Of a DNA stretch of 64,000 nucleotides, positions 22,721 to 33,068 are shown piece after piece. Each line of letters opens with the position of its first letter. Position 1 is the first letter of the stretch. The stretch spans positions 186,001-250,000 of the forward strand of contig JAAEAF010000285.1 of assembly GCA_011037195.1 (NCBI GenBank). Direction: 5' to 3'. A program made the translations under genes and the position numbers. The notes below the pieces were generated by a model. It was not told where the DNA came from. It saw nothing but the letters and a program-made list of their open reading frames with translations, and made no database searches. This stretch comes from Triatoma infestans (taxonomy: Eukaryota > Arthropoda > Insecta > Hemiptera > Reduviidae).

Positions 22721-22849
22721 AATAGATGTTTTAACATTATTTCACTTGCCGTTATTTACTGTGGTGCTTTCAGTCAGGCCATGAGCTGGAAATGTTCCAG
22801 ACATGTTATACCATGAATTATTTTCTCTACCTTTCTCATCACCCAATTA

Positions 22850-24107
22850 CATGCTGACATTTGAGACAGCTCTTGAACCTCTGGATTACTTTATACTACA
22901 TCTCATGAATTATCACAGGCGCCGCAAAATCTACCTCAATTCTAGCTATGGAGCTACAAACTGGACTGGAACCATCTTTATTTAGACGCGAAAAGGCCGC
23001 GATGAGACTTGGTGAAAAGCTAATGAGACTTCTAGTCTCTTTCTGGAAACAGAATAACATAGCCACCCAGCGCCTCAAAACCCAAAAACCATGTTGGCTG
23101 CTGTTAGGGAGCTTGGAAGCAATTATAACATCTCTGTGGGTGCGTGTGAACCATTTCCGCGAAACTCTGAGTCCATTACCACCTTTTTTACTGCTAATTG
23201 CTTCCTCTTCCTGTTTGAAGATGCCCTGAAAAGTACGACTAGCCCTGAGATATTGAAGCGCTTAAGGGTTGAAGTTATCCTTATCTGCTACCCCCAAGAT
23301 GAGTGGCTACATATATATACGGACGGTTGGGCGTCTGTTACGGATGCAGGCCTAAAGAGAGTTGGCTATGGTGTGCACAGCCTCGAAGTGGACCACTGCG
23401 GATCGCTGGGAGGCCATTGTAACAATTTTGATGGCGAGATTGCTGCTGTAGATTGGGCTGCACAGGTAATCTTAAACAGGCAAAGTTGTGTTTTTCGTAG
23501 ACTTTAAGGCAGCAATTCAAGCACTATGTTCCCATTCTGGAACTGGTTGTGGGTATGTTCTACGGGCCCGCAAAAAAATTCACGAGAGGATTAAGGGAGG
23601 CTGGACTATTGTTCTCCAGTGGATCCCCAGTCACTGGGCACTACTGGAAACGAAAAGGCCGACAATTTGCCAAAAAAGGCAGTGCTCTGTAGGAACAGAA
23701 GCTATCAGCTGCGAAGGTGCTTGTCGTGAAATAAAAGAAAGAGTCAACGAAGCCTTACATACATCGCGTAAGCAAAAGGCGAGCGGTAAACGATGGGAAA
23801 TACTGATTAGACAGCCCCTGCCCAGTTGCCTGCCAAGAAAAGTAGCCACAGCCAATTTCCGCCTTCTGACTGGGCACGACTATCTCCAGGTTCACCTGAA
23901 TAGGATAGGAGTTGTTGACTCCCCCATATGTCCCCTCTGCCTAGAGGAGCCGATGGATGCTGGACATCTAAACTCCTGCCACAGTCTCTGGATATTGTCC
24001 GCGATAAAGTTTATAGGAATGACATGGAGAAGAACTCCGCAATATACTGGACTGCTAGATACCTGATGGCTGAAGAAGCCCTGCAAATGGAGTAATAATA
24101 AAAAAAA
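22850..24107 (+). pseudogene. LINE RT C-terminus plus RNase H, second family
   Basis: Plus-strand pieces: IITGAAKSTSILAMELQTGL (end of the RT/connection region), LFRREKAAMRLGEKLMRL, WLHIYTDGWASV (first RNase H Asp), FDGEIAAVDWA (Glu), FFVDFKAAIQAL (second Asp), VLQWIPSHWAL, and after a frame change the tail NFRLLTGHDYLQVHLNRIGV with CPLCLEEPMDAGHLNSC. Frameshifts near 23085, 23490 and 23640 break it. It differs from the other RNase H remnants in wording and tail. The 3' end is GGAGTAATAATAAAAAAAAA. No duplication was identified. Confidence 0.85.
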
Positions 24108-26053
24108 AACTCATGTTAAGTATTGCTGAAAAATCATCGCTCTTTCGGACTGCAGACTGCTCAAGAAATGGGAGTTCGAGGTGATAAATAAAAGAAATGA
24201 CTGGTTTAAACGCTGACTCACCGTATCTCAAATTTATTCTTGTCAATTAAATGGTTGTTTGGACGATCTCTCGAGTTGTGATGGACAGGCTCTTTCCTCT
24301 CAGATCTAAAATCTATGAAGCGTAGGACAGAGAGTCACCTTAAATAGATTCCTTCTTTATAAGCAAGCACAGAGTTATTTTGGCGGCAACATTACTGTAT
24401 AACCTTAATTTTAACGGAGTGAACTGGTTGTTCAAGCTGAAAGGCAAAATTTAATACTTAAATTTCAGATCGTAACTTGAAAGAGACTCGGATCTCGGAA
24501 AGGTGTCAATTTTGCAGGATTTAAAACCAGGAAGATTTATATCATTTCCTTGAAAAGTATACCCCCCCCTTGCCAGAATTCCGTATGCTTTACTTTATTT
24601 AATAAATACATTCTATCGGGGGTTCTTATAGCTTCCTTTTTATGTAGCCAAAAACATCCTAGGCCTTTTTATCCTATACGTCCACCATGCCTGGAAGATT
24701 ACATACAGTTGGATATCTGACTTCTGATTCTGACTACTATTATTTGTATTTAATATATTCTGTGTGTTTTATCACAATCACTATGTGGGTGTACCATTTT
24801 TTAAAGTGCTGAATATCTTTATTATTATTTGTTTAGTTTTTAAAATACCAATTTACATGATCTTGTTATATTATTACATTTTTAAAGATTACACATTTTT
24901 TAGTTTTTATTTTTTTTAGTGAATTCTGTTCGACGTCTGTTATCATTATTATATAAATTTTGTATCTTGTTAAAAAACAAAAATTATATTGGATTGTATA
25001 AGAATATTTTTTGGATTGAAACTAAAAATTTTACCTTAGGAACGTTTACACTTGTCAAACCAAGTTTGGAGGGGGGTAGGTTTTATAATTTAATGGTTAC
25101 TCTATGTTAGTTAGCCTTTATTCAAAACTGACCGTATGTTTTTTTTATCCCATCGATGTCATTCCTTATAAAAGTCTGATGCGGCGAATTACTTTTTATT
25201 ACTATAACGTAAAAAAATTAAGTTACAAAGTACCATTACTATTGTAAAAGGATCCGAATCGTTATAGATTCATAAGATCCGAAATGCGCTGGAGCACATT
25301 AAATGAATCACTCCTCAACTAGGCTAGACTAGGAATGGACAATTCAGATAAATAGAGCGACAACAGTAGAGTTCAGGACAGTTTACAACCAGTCAGCAAA
25401 CCTTCTTATCACTCACCCAGTCTGTCTCTTTATTTTTCTTTTGCTAAGTCCTTGCAGCTTGTATGTTCTATTCATAATACAATGTTCAGCTTATATTCTA
25501 GTTTATTTCTCTAAATTCTATTCTCTCTAATTCTCTTTCTCCTTCTCACGGCCATTATACTATTTTAAGAAGACTAGTTATAAAAAAAAAAAATTATTGT
25601 GCTAAATAGATGGAAATTGTTAGCCTCATTTACACCCTAAATTGTTTTCTCTTGTTCTACCGCCTAAATGACCTCAAAGAAAAATCCCATTATACTATTA
25701 TATCACAGTACACGCTAAGAGTATTTGAACAACATTCTTAGTAATACCAGTGTGAGTTGTTATTCGTAGGGGTCATAATTCAGGCAAAAAAAAAAATAAA
25801 TGTAGATGATCTGAGAGAATAAACTACCCGAAACCAAGAATACTCTCTTGTGGATGGTTTAGTAGTGGGGAGGGGCCTCGTGAAAATGAGTACTATAAAT
25901 CACAGTGATGAGAAGAACAAGAAAAAGTAAGAAGAAGAAATTGTTTCAACTTTGTGGGAAGAAGGATGTAACACTAAGGGCGAGATAAGAATAAATGTGG
26001 CCAGATTTAAAGCAACAATTCAGCATTGCTAAAACATTTGTCTTTACCCTATA

Positions 26054-26056
<3 letters not shown>
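24108..26056. other. AT-rich sequence, nothing recognised
   Basis: Moderately complex sequence near 24240-24560 and 25250-25450 carries no frame with a recognisable domain. The frame at 24919-25110 is AT-driven. Confidence 0.45.

Positions 26057-26087
<31 letters not shown>
26057..26087. repeat. (GT)n microsatellite
   Basis: About fifteen GT units. Confidence 0.95.
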
Positions 26088-26090
<3 letters not shown>

Positions 26091-26219
26091 CTAAAAGATT
26101 ACAGTTTTCACCTAGTTTCAATAAATCACCCATCACAAACTACGATCAATCATCGTAGTTATGGAAATGATTATTTTTTTTTTTTTGATACATTTGATTT
26201 TGTAACAAAATCAAACTTT

Positions 26220-26372
26220 TCGTATTTTATCAGTCGTAGCATGCATATTTATAGTGTTCCTGATAGGTTTCGGATTTTCATCTATCGTCAGAACAAATTC
26301 ACCAAGTTCGTGTAGAGAGTTTACTTCAACGCAATGTTTCGGTTACACTCACACTTGTTGGTTGTGTATATG
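26220..26372 (-). mobile_element. E-repeat fragment with damaged hammerhead
   Basis: GTATTTTATCAGTCGTAGCATGC, GGTTTCGGATTTTCATC, GTCAGAACAAATTCACCAAG and TTCGTGTAGAGAGTTTAC follow the E-repeat order. On the minus strand the core CTGACGA and GAAAC are present, but helix II (AGAT/ATCC) and helix III (ACCTAT) are mutated. Confidence 0.65.
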
Positions 26373-26551
26373 TGACATATATGATAGATAGATAGATACT
26401 TTATTCGTACAGCACCAAAGGTACAGAACAGTGTCAAAAAAAAAAGAAAAGTTTCAATCATCTACAGAGGTACTCGTTTATGGAGTAATAATTTTTATTT
26501 AGTAAATATTTTTAAATTCCTTTTTAAATTTATTTTTTTTTTTTTCTGGGT

Positions 26552-26796
26552 AGGGATTGGCTCAGTGGTAGCGCGATGGACTAGTAACGCGGAGATCACG
26601 GGTTCGAATCCAGCCATGCTATCCTAGATTTTCTCTTCCTAGGAGCCCCTACAGCTCACTATCCGGTGATGGACAGTGTTGTCTGTAACGGGAGAACACT
26701 GTCCGGAGGCCGGCAGTGCACTGAGAAGGCTCCGGGCGCAAATGACCACAGATGTTGAGACGCCTTAAATAAAAAAAAAAAAAATAAAAAAAAAAA
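26552..26796 (+). mobile_element. tRNA-derived SINE, best copy
   Basis: It has a perfect Pol III internal promoter: A box TGGCTCAGTGG at 26558-26568 and B box GGTTCGAATCC at 26601-26611. The tRNA-like head (GGGATTGGCTCAGTGG...) is followed by a body with TCCTAGGAGCCCCTACAGCT and GAGACGCCTTAAAT, and an A-rich tail. Four SINE copies of this family occur in the window, so it is not a tRNA gene. It lies inside the LINE 3' region. Confidence 0.9.
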
Positions 26797-26888
26797 TTAT
26801 TTAATTGATAGGCTCACCTGAAGCAAAGACTCAGGCAAACAATTATAGATTTTAGCGGCCATATATAGTGGGCTTTTCCAACTTTTGA

Positions 26889-27009
26889 AGTCCAATGTGC
26901 ACGCACCTCCAATAAGTTGTTTTGCCTTGTCGTAATGTTATGTAGTTCCCCTCTCCATAACATTACGACAAGGCAAAACAACTTATTGGAGGTGCGTGCA
27001 CATTGGACT
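26889..27009. repeat. Perfect 54 bp inverted duplication
   Basis: Left arm 26889-26942 is the exact reverse complement of right arm 26956-27009 with a 13 bp spacer. The right arm in minus orientation is the LINE coding segment HNITTRQNNLLEVRAHWTS, so the sequence is LINE RT duplicated head to head. ATGTAGTTCCCCTCT in the spacer repeats as ATGTAGTTCGCCTCT right after the right arm (27010) and again at 27250. Confidence 0.95.
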
Positions 27010-27024
27010 ATGTAGTTCGCCTCT

Positions 27025-27249
27025 GTACTCCTGGAGCTCTGCTGTTGTTTTGTTTAGATGTTTTGGGTTCCTTTGGATAGCGTGTTTCCGCGCTGCCTAC
27101 TTGGGTTGGTGAAGGAGGGAGAGAGGGCGTTAATTTTTCTTTAGCTCTTTTCCTCCTTCTCTTTCTGAAATCGGTGGCTTCTCTGGGCGGGTGTGAGCGC
27201 AAGCTCAGGGACCGCCCGAATGGTGTGGGATAAAAAAAAAAAAAAAAAA
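27025..27249 (+). mobile_element. 225 bp poly-A retrosequence with 15 bp target duplication
   Basis: A GC-rich segment ending in about 20 A residues is flanked by ATGTAGTTCGCCTCT at 27010-27024 and 27250-27264. No A or B box was recognised and no protein motif, so it may be a 5'-truncated LINE end, an atypical SINE or a processed transcript. The minus frame at 27008-27202 is composition-driven. Confidence 0.75.
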
Positions 27250-27433
27250 ATGTAGTTCGCCTCTACGCGGAAACTTATTTGGATGTTCTAGTACAAATAT
27301 GGCACATTTAAGGATATAGCAGCAGGGTAGTGTAAGGAAGCTTAATCGCGGAATAGTTCACGATAACTTGTATCCTTTCTAACCTTACATATTATTCTAA
27401 CTACCTTCTTCTGTTATTTAAACACATTCACCT

Positions 27434-27948
27434 GTAATGTTATGTATAATTGGGGGGTATAAAAAAAAAGAAATTCAAAATAGTAAATAATTATAATTTT
27501 TAATTTAACTCTTCTCTAAAGGGATCTCGTGAGGTCTGTGTTCACCTGAACTAGGAGAGGATGTGAAATAAATCATACATAGCTCATTATTATCATGTAT
27601 ATATTTAATAATAACAAAATAAGTTAATAAGTTAGTATCAAATCTTGTCTTAAGATAAAACCAAAATTACAGGGATTAATTCATAATAAGACTTACACAT
27701 AAACATTTGTTGAAGGTTGGGTTTGCATCATGTCAGTATTATACATTTTCGGATTGCACTGCTTTTCCTATACACAGATTTCTCATCACTACAAATTTGA
27801 TTCCTCACTATTTCTGGCCCTAGATTTATATAATCCCTCCCTCCACTGAAGAGTGAAAGGAAGGGAAATTCCTTTTATTGTAACTGAAGGTATTGTACCT
27901 TCCTAACTGTTCCCTATTGTTTTCACCCAACCTTCAAAAACCCAAAAT
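27434..27948 (-). mobile_element. M-repeat, copy 1, inserted in LINE
   Basis: This 515 bp block separates two adjacent pieces of the CR1-like LINE and is flanked by a 7 bp direct repeat TTCACCT (27427-27433, 27949-27955). On the minus strand it runs GGGTTTTTGAAGGTTGGG, AAAGGAATTTCCCTTCC, GGAGGGATTATATAAATC and a C-rich end CCCCCCAATTATAC. It is homologous to 30031-30590. It is non-coding and could be a solo LTR or a MITE; ends do not pair clearly. Confidence 0.65.
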
Positions 27949-28440
27949 TTCACCTTACACAAAAATGTAATTTTTGTTAATTTATATTTAACATATATAT
28001 CATAATAATATTTATCATTTCTCCCAGAGTTACACATATTACACACCGCTAGTGGTGCGCTTCTCCACAACATTATGCCATAAGTCATGACTGAATGGAA
28101 CAGCGCATAGTAGGCCGTCTTCAGTCCTTCAATGGTCAGTACGTTTCATCAAATAACACAGTCTACTTAATTTCTCACATTTTTCCTCAATAAAGGCATC
28201 ATAATTTAATTTAGTATCTAGTATTATACCTAGATAGCGCACCGTGCGTACCTTTTCTTCTTTTAGTGAGAAGACTAATTCTTGGGTTTTTGACGCGTTC
28301 ATTATTAAATGATTTTCCGCAATGTATTTAGCCAAACGGTTTATCGCTAATTCAGCATGCTTATTGCTTTCCATGGAGTTCTCACCAGTAGTATTATGTA
28401 TAATAATGTAATAAAGCCTTTAAAAACTGCAGATCTCCGG

Positions 28441-30030
28441 AGCTAACTTTTTTTTTATGTATTTTTATCTTTATATTATTAGCCTTTATTTGTTTAACAA
28501 AATCAAATTATGTATAAATCTGACCTGCAAACAAAAAGGGATAATGATGCAAGGATAGTACTGTTGCTAATTTGAAAATAAAATAGAAATGTTTGCAAAG
28601 TATCTGGGCAGCACTAGACTAGTTATAAGCCCTACAAACAGTGTTACCAATTTTTTTTTTCTATTCCTTTCTTTTGTTTACAACTGTATGTTGTAAACAA
28701 ATATATATAATAATAAGTAAGTGTTATGAAATGTAGAAATATATTAAATCGTTGCCAATATATTAAAACTTAAAATCGAAAAGATAAATGTAGTTTAATC
28801 CTATTCTACCATGATTTTCAGTTCGAGTTGCGATTACTAATTTTTAAAAAGAGGAAAATAGAATACACATTGTTAAAAAAAAACTCTGCATTGACCTATC
28901 TAGAAATTGTATACAGCAATATATGTCCCAGGATTTTCCTCGGTTACGTATAGGAATAAATTGATTGACATTCTAGAGTTCTCTTAATCTAAATATACTA
29001 AGATGAATTATTTGCAAACAAGATTTCTATTGGAACTCATAACCAACGTGGGTTAGAATGAAAACTAGGTTAAATATCTCGGCTGGGCTGTAATAGACAG
29101 GCATCTAGTTGGGATTAATCAATTCTATAGAGTCAAAGAGTGAATAAAAGAATATTAAAAAAAAAAAAAAAAAAAAATCAGTTAGAATTTGTAAGTTCAA
29201 CAACAAGTGGCAATTTTGGAAAAACTGCTATCTATGTAACTTTCCACTCTCCATAAATAGGTCAATCAATGAGAAAAAAACCGCTTTGTCGGACCTCAAA
29301 AACCTGTATTTCTGGCGAAAACATTTCACACTATCGCAGTACTTCCTCTTAGTAAGAAAAAGTACAAATACAAAGAAAAAAAGCTCAAATATCTTTGGAC
29401 TCATTACTAACAGTATGTATGTATGTATGTATGTGTATGTTACACCGAAGTGTAGCTATTCTTCACAATAGACGAAACTATGAGCCAGCTGTAAGAATTA
29501 TAAAGAAATTGTTATATTATTATGGATATGAATAGAAAACACCAGTAAAATTGCAAGTAATAATCGCCTTTCCATTAGCAATAAATTATGACCAATACAT
29601 TTCAAGTAACAATAACGGATTAACCATAACGAACATATTGCATTTGGGTAAAGGCACTCACTGCAATAGATAGCCATTCAACTCATTTATGATAATGGTA
29701 AGCAATATATGTATGTACATATATTGTATATATAAGCGTTATATAAGATGAGTAATGTTGCATTTAACTCCATGTATAATTCAAATTTAAATCTCATTAT
29801 AGTTTAGATATCTCTACATTATCTACATTAGTTGCTTTAAAATTAGCTCATAGTAACCAAAATTCAATATTTATTATTGACTTGCATTAGGTGAGGAATA
29901 ACAGTGTTTTTAATTGTAATGTGGACATCTTTGGGCGAATTAATAAATGTAAATTGTATCGAAATATATTCTTGTTATATATTTTATGATTGCAAAAGTA
30001 AGGAATTTTTCCGATGTATATATTTATAAA
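28441..30030. other. AT-rich sequence, nothing recognised
   Basis: A (TGTA)n-type run lies at 29413-29438 and an A run at 29157-29177. No coding or repeat family is recognised. Confidence 0.5.
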
Positions 30031-30590
30031 ATTGGGTTTTTTGAAGGTCGGAAGGCACAAAAGAAACAGTTAGTTGAGTCAGAGATACCTGGCCTACCCC
30101 TATCACTACATTTATTTAGGACAAAGGGAATTTCCCTCTTCTCACTTTCCCCAGGGTGGAGGTAGAATATATAAGGTGGACCCTTTTAGGAAAGGGGTTC
30201 AGATCAAAATTTTGTGACCATAAAAAGAGTGAAGTCCGTCATTAGTGAGTGGTGGAAGTGCCCCAAGAAACCCAACCTTCTTCAATTCAGAAAATTTGTA
30301 AAATATGTAAGTTTTATAAAAAGCAGTTTCTCCTAAATTACAAGACACTTATGTTGTTATATCACAATATTGTATTTATTTATTTTTAACATATATTGGT
30401 TATTTTAATTATATATTTTTTTGAATCTATATATTTAATTGTTTTTTCATCCTCTCCAACTTCTGTATAAACACAGACCTCATGAGATTCCTTTAGAGAA
30501 GATTTCAAATATGAATTATAATAATTAATTATTAATTAACATATTTAATTTACCCCCCCTCCCCCCAATACAAATCATTATTACATAATA
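30031..30590 (+). mobile_element. M-repeat, copy 2
   Basis: Order GGGTTTTTTGAAGGTCGG, AAAGGGAATTTCCCTC, GGTGGAGGTAGAATATATAA, and CCCCCCTCCCCCCAATAC matches the minus strand of 27434-27948. A TATA-like ATATATAA lies near 30165. Confidence 0.6.
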
Positions 30591-31002
30591 TAATAAATTT
30601 AAACAGTCAGAATTTCATATTGTTCAGAATTTGAGGAAATTATTTCAAATTAATTAAAAAATTCCAAATTCTCGTCCAGATTGCACTACTAAAATGATTT
30701 CTGAGATCCCCGAACAGATAAGCCACAAATGGTGAGCATCATATACTTGAAGCATCAATTTATTATTTATCACGCTTCAAATTTCCACTCAGAAAATAGA
30801 TATCATACCACCTATGTTGTGGGGTCACAATAGAGATCCATAGGGGTCGCTGTGGCGGGCGAATGCTTAATAGCCAGCCCCTACAGAATCTACATCTATG
30901 TTTTTTTGACTTAATTGTTCATGATATTTTATCCACCAATTCCAAATAGCGAACACAAACAATCACGCAGTTGCTATAATTAATTAATAAATTATGAATA
31001 TA
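30591..31002. other. No recognised feature
   Basis: AT-rich sequence before the Helitron end. A short GC-richer patch at 30820-30890 matches nothing I recognise. Confidence 0.4.
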
Positions 31003-31790
31003 CTAGCTAAACCCGGCCACGCTTAGCTGGGACTCAGTCTGACTTTAATTATTAGGGAAGTAAATAGAAGTATTATAGTTAACATAGATTCAGCAAGAAA
31101 ACAAATCATTCAATTTAATACCCTACTTTGCGTTGCTGTAAACTGAAAGAAAAAATGTTTTTAACTGAAAGTCTTTTTTTATTGTAAAGCTAGTGAATGG
31201 ACTACATTTTTTGTTTGTCCGTTTTCTGCATAAACATAAAGATCAGATGGTTTGCCGACTCTGGAGCATGCGACATATAATTGCCCATGAGAGAAGCATT
31301 CGTTTTCTAAATTCAATCCACACTTGCAAAGATTGTCCTTGCGTTTTATTGATGGTCATAGCAAACGCAAGGCATATTGGAAATTGAAGTCGTTTGAACT
31401 TGAACGCCATATCTGTCGGAATGGTGGTATTCTTGAAAGTAGTACGTCTCCTCCTTATGAGGCCCAATGAGAATTGTTCCTTCAATCAGATTATTCATCA
31501 ATTTTTTAACTACTAATATTGTACCATTGCATAACTTTGGTTTGATGTTTCGGTGTAATATAATTGGCACGCCAATTTTCAAATTTAGAATGTGTAGCGG
31601 TAATCCGGGATCATCAAGTGAATTAAGAAATTCCGTTGGTAAATTCACAACTTCACTTTGGTCCATTACGGAGTCAATGGATTTGTATGTCCCCATTTCA
31701 CCTGCGATTCTGTTTAGAACATATCGAGTATGTCGACATTTTTAGCCGCTAGAATGGCTCTTCCGCTTAACCATGCGTGATTTTGTTAAT
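31003..31790 (-). pseudogene. Helitron helicase C-terminal remnant and 3' end
   Basis: The minus strand encodes the end of a Pif1-like Helitron helicase: [98 protein letters not shown] (helicase motif V/VI region), then YAENGQTKNVVHSLALQ and a stop at 31179. Frameshifts occur near 31700, 31450 and 31290. The Rep domain and early helicase motifs are missing. Downstream, the minus strand ends AGCTAAGCGTGGCCGGGT then TTAGCTAG followed by T: a short AGCTAA/TTAGCT pairing and terminal CTAG fit a Helitron 3' end, though the hairpin is only weakly typical. Confidence 0.8.
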
Positions 31791-32096
31791 TTGTTTCGAT
31801 GCTTTGGAATACCTTTTCTACTAATATTGCGCGGGACTGGTGAGGTACTTCGAGAATGGTGGCGGTGAGAGGTAGTTAGAAGGAGGTTGAGAGAGCGCGC
31901 CACAATCGCAACGCGTCTGGTCTATTTCTGCCAACCTCGCGAAACGCTCGGAATTTCCTGTTTCCGTGGGAACTTCGGAATAAAAAGTATATATAAACAC
32001 TCTTATCTGGAAATGCAATGTTGTGTAAAAATTTCAAGTCAATCCATCGAATACTTTTCGAGTTTTGCGGGCACAAACATACGGATGCTGAATTTT

Positions 32097-32097
<1 letters not shown>

Positions 32098-32150
<53 letters not shown>
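32098..32150. repeat. (TA)n microsatellite
   Basis: About 25 TA units. The Ile-Tyr-rich frames here on both strands are artefacts of this run. Confidence 0.95.
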
Positions 32151-32152
<2 letters not shown>

Positions 32153-32604
32153 CCGCAGAGCCTCCAAAACAACAAAAATGAAATCTTTGAGACGGACAAG
32201 ACAAGCTTAAAAGTAACCTAGAATCATCAGGGACTTGCAAGTCCCGCGAGCAACAGCAGCCTGGTTGCGTTATTTGATTTCAAATACAACAATAATCAGG
32301 ACAGTCTTTCTTATACTGCTCCCATCATCAATTGCCCTGTTGAGCATCAATGAGCAAGTTATGGGAATAAAGTAGCGTTTTAAGAAGAGGATAATAACAC
32401 TATAGTTTATAAGAAGTATTATTGCTTACTCAGGTACAAGTCCTCAGGTGGGTGGAAGGAAAACAAGAAAAAAATAACTAGAGCCAGATTTACTAGAGAA
32501 ATGAACATGAAAGATCTATCTTGGTGAAAGGTAGAAGAACCTTTAAGTTTTACTAGTTCCAAAGGCTTATTAGATAAATAGTTGATCTTTTAGGATTATG
32601 TGGC

Positions 32605-32790
32605 CATTTTCATGAAAACACTTGAGGTTCCTGGTTGAGATTGCGTCAGTAGTTTGCTAGAAACCGATGTTTCGCACAGCTTTCAAAGTGTAACAACGTT
32701 GAAAAGGCTCATTGCAATATGCGCGAAACGTTGGTTTCTAGCAAACCACTAACGCGATCTCAACCCGGATACTCAAGTGTTTTTCAGATA
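32605..32790. mobile_element. Inverted repeat with hammerhead-like vestige
   Basis: CACTTGAGGTTCCTGGTTGA, GATTGCGTCAGTAGTTTGCT and AGAAACCGATGTTTCG on the left return inverted as CGAAACGTTGGTTTCT, AGCAAACCACTAACGCGATC and TCAACCCGGATACTCAAGTG on the right. The plus strand near 32707-32735 reads GCTCATTGCAATATGCGCGAAACGTTGG, in which GCA-ATA-TGC and GAAACGTT look like hammerhead helix II and III with CTGA reduced to CTCA. A Penelope-type pseudo-LTR pair is likely. Confidence 0.5.
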
Positions 32791-33068
32791 AATAGTTACT
32801 ACGGATTGTTTTTAAACACCTCTATAGTAACCGGATATAGATAGATAAAAGCCTGAAATATAATGAGAGATAGTAGATTATGTTTTGGTGAAGAGATGTT
32901 TAGCGAAAACGTATTGTCAGATTTCGGGTGCTACGATGAGGTCGCGAGACTCATGGCATGTAAATCTAGATTCCTTGACAACATAACAAATTATTCATTT
33001 TTATTATTGTTTGGAAAAAGGTTTTGTTAAAAAATTTGTATTACCTAGTCGGACAAATAGGGTAAAAA

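Larger units (their letters stand above)
26376..28440 (-). pseudogene. CR1/Jockey-like LINE, RT thumb to 3' end, multiply interrupted
   Basis: Minus-strand pieces in the correct order: LAKYIAENHLIMNASKTQEL and VRYLGIILDTKLNY (28129-28374), MTYGIMLWRSAPLA (27990-28090), then beyond an insertion QKKVVRIICKVRKDTSYREL, LPYTTLLLYP, HNITTRQNNLLEVRAHWTSK and KVGKAHY.. with KIYNCLPESLL. The 3' end is AATAAAGTATCTATCTATC, a (TATC)n tail at 26376-26392. It lacks RNase H, unlike the other LINEs here. Four events lie inside it: a SINE, an inverted duplication, a poly-A insert and an M-repeat. Many stops and shifts make it non-functional. Confidence 0.8.

Noticed and set aside
26552..26625. Functional tRNA gene at the SINE head
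   Set aside because: It continues into a family-shared body and A tail found at three other sites.
31876..32240. Open frames of about 107 residues on both strands across 31.9-32.2 kb
   Set aside because: Their length comes from the (TA)n tract, which encodes Ile-Tyr on either strand; the rest has no domain.
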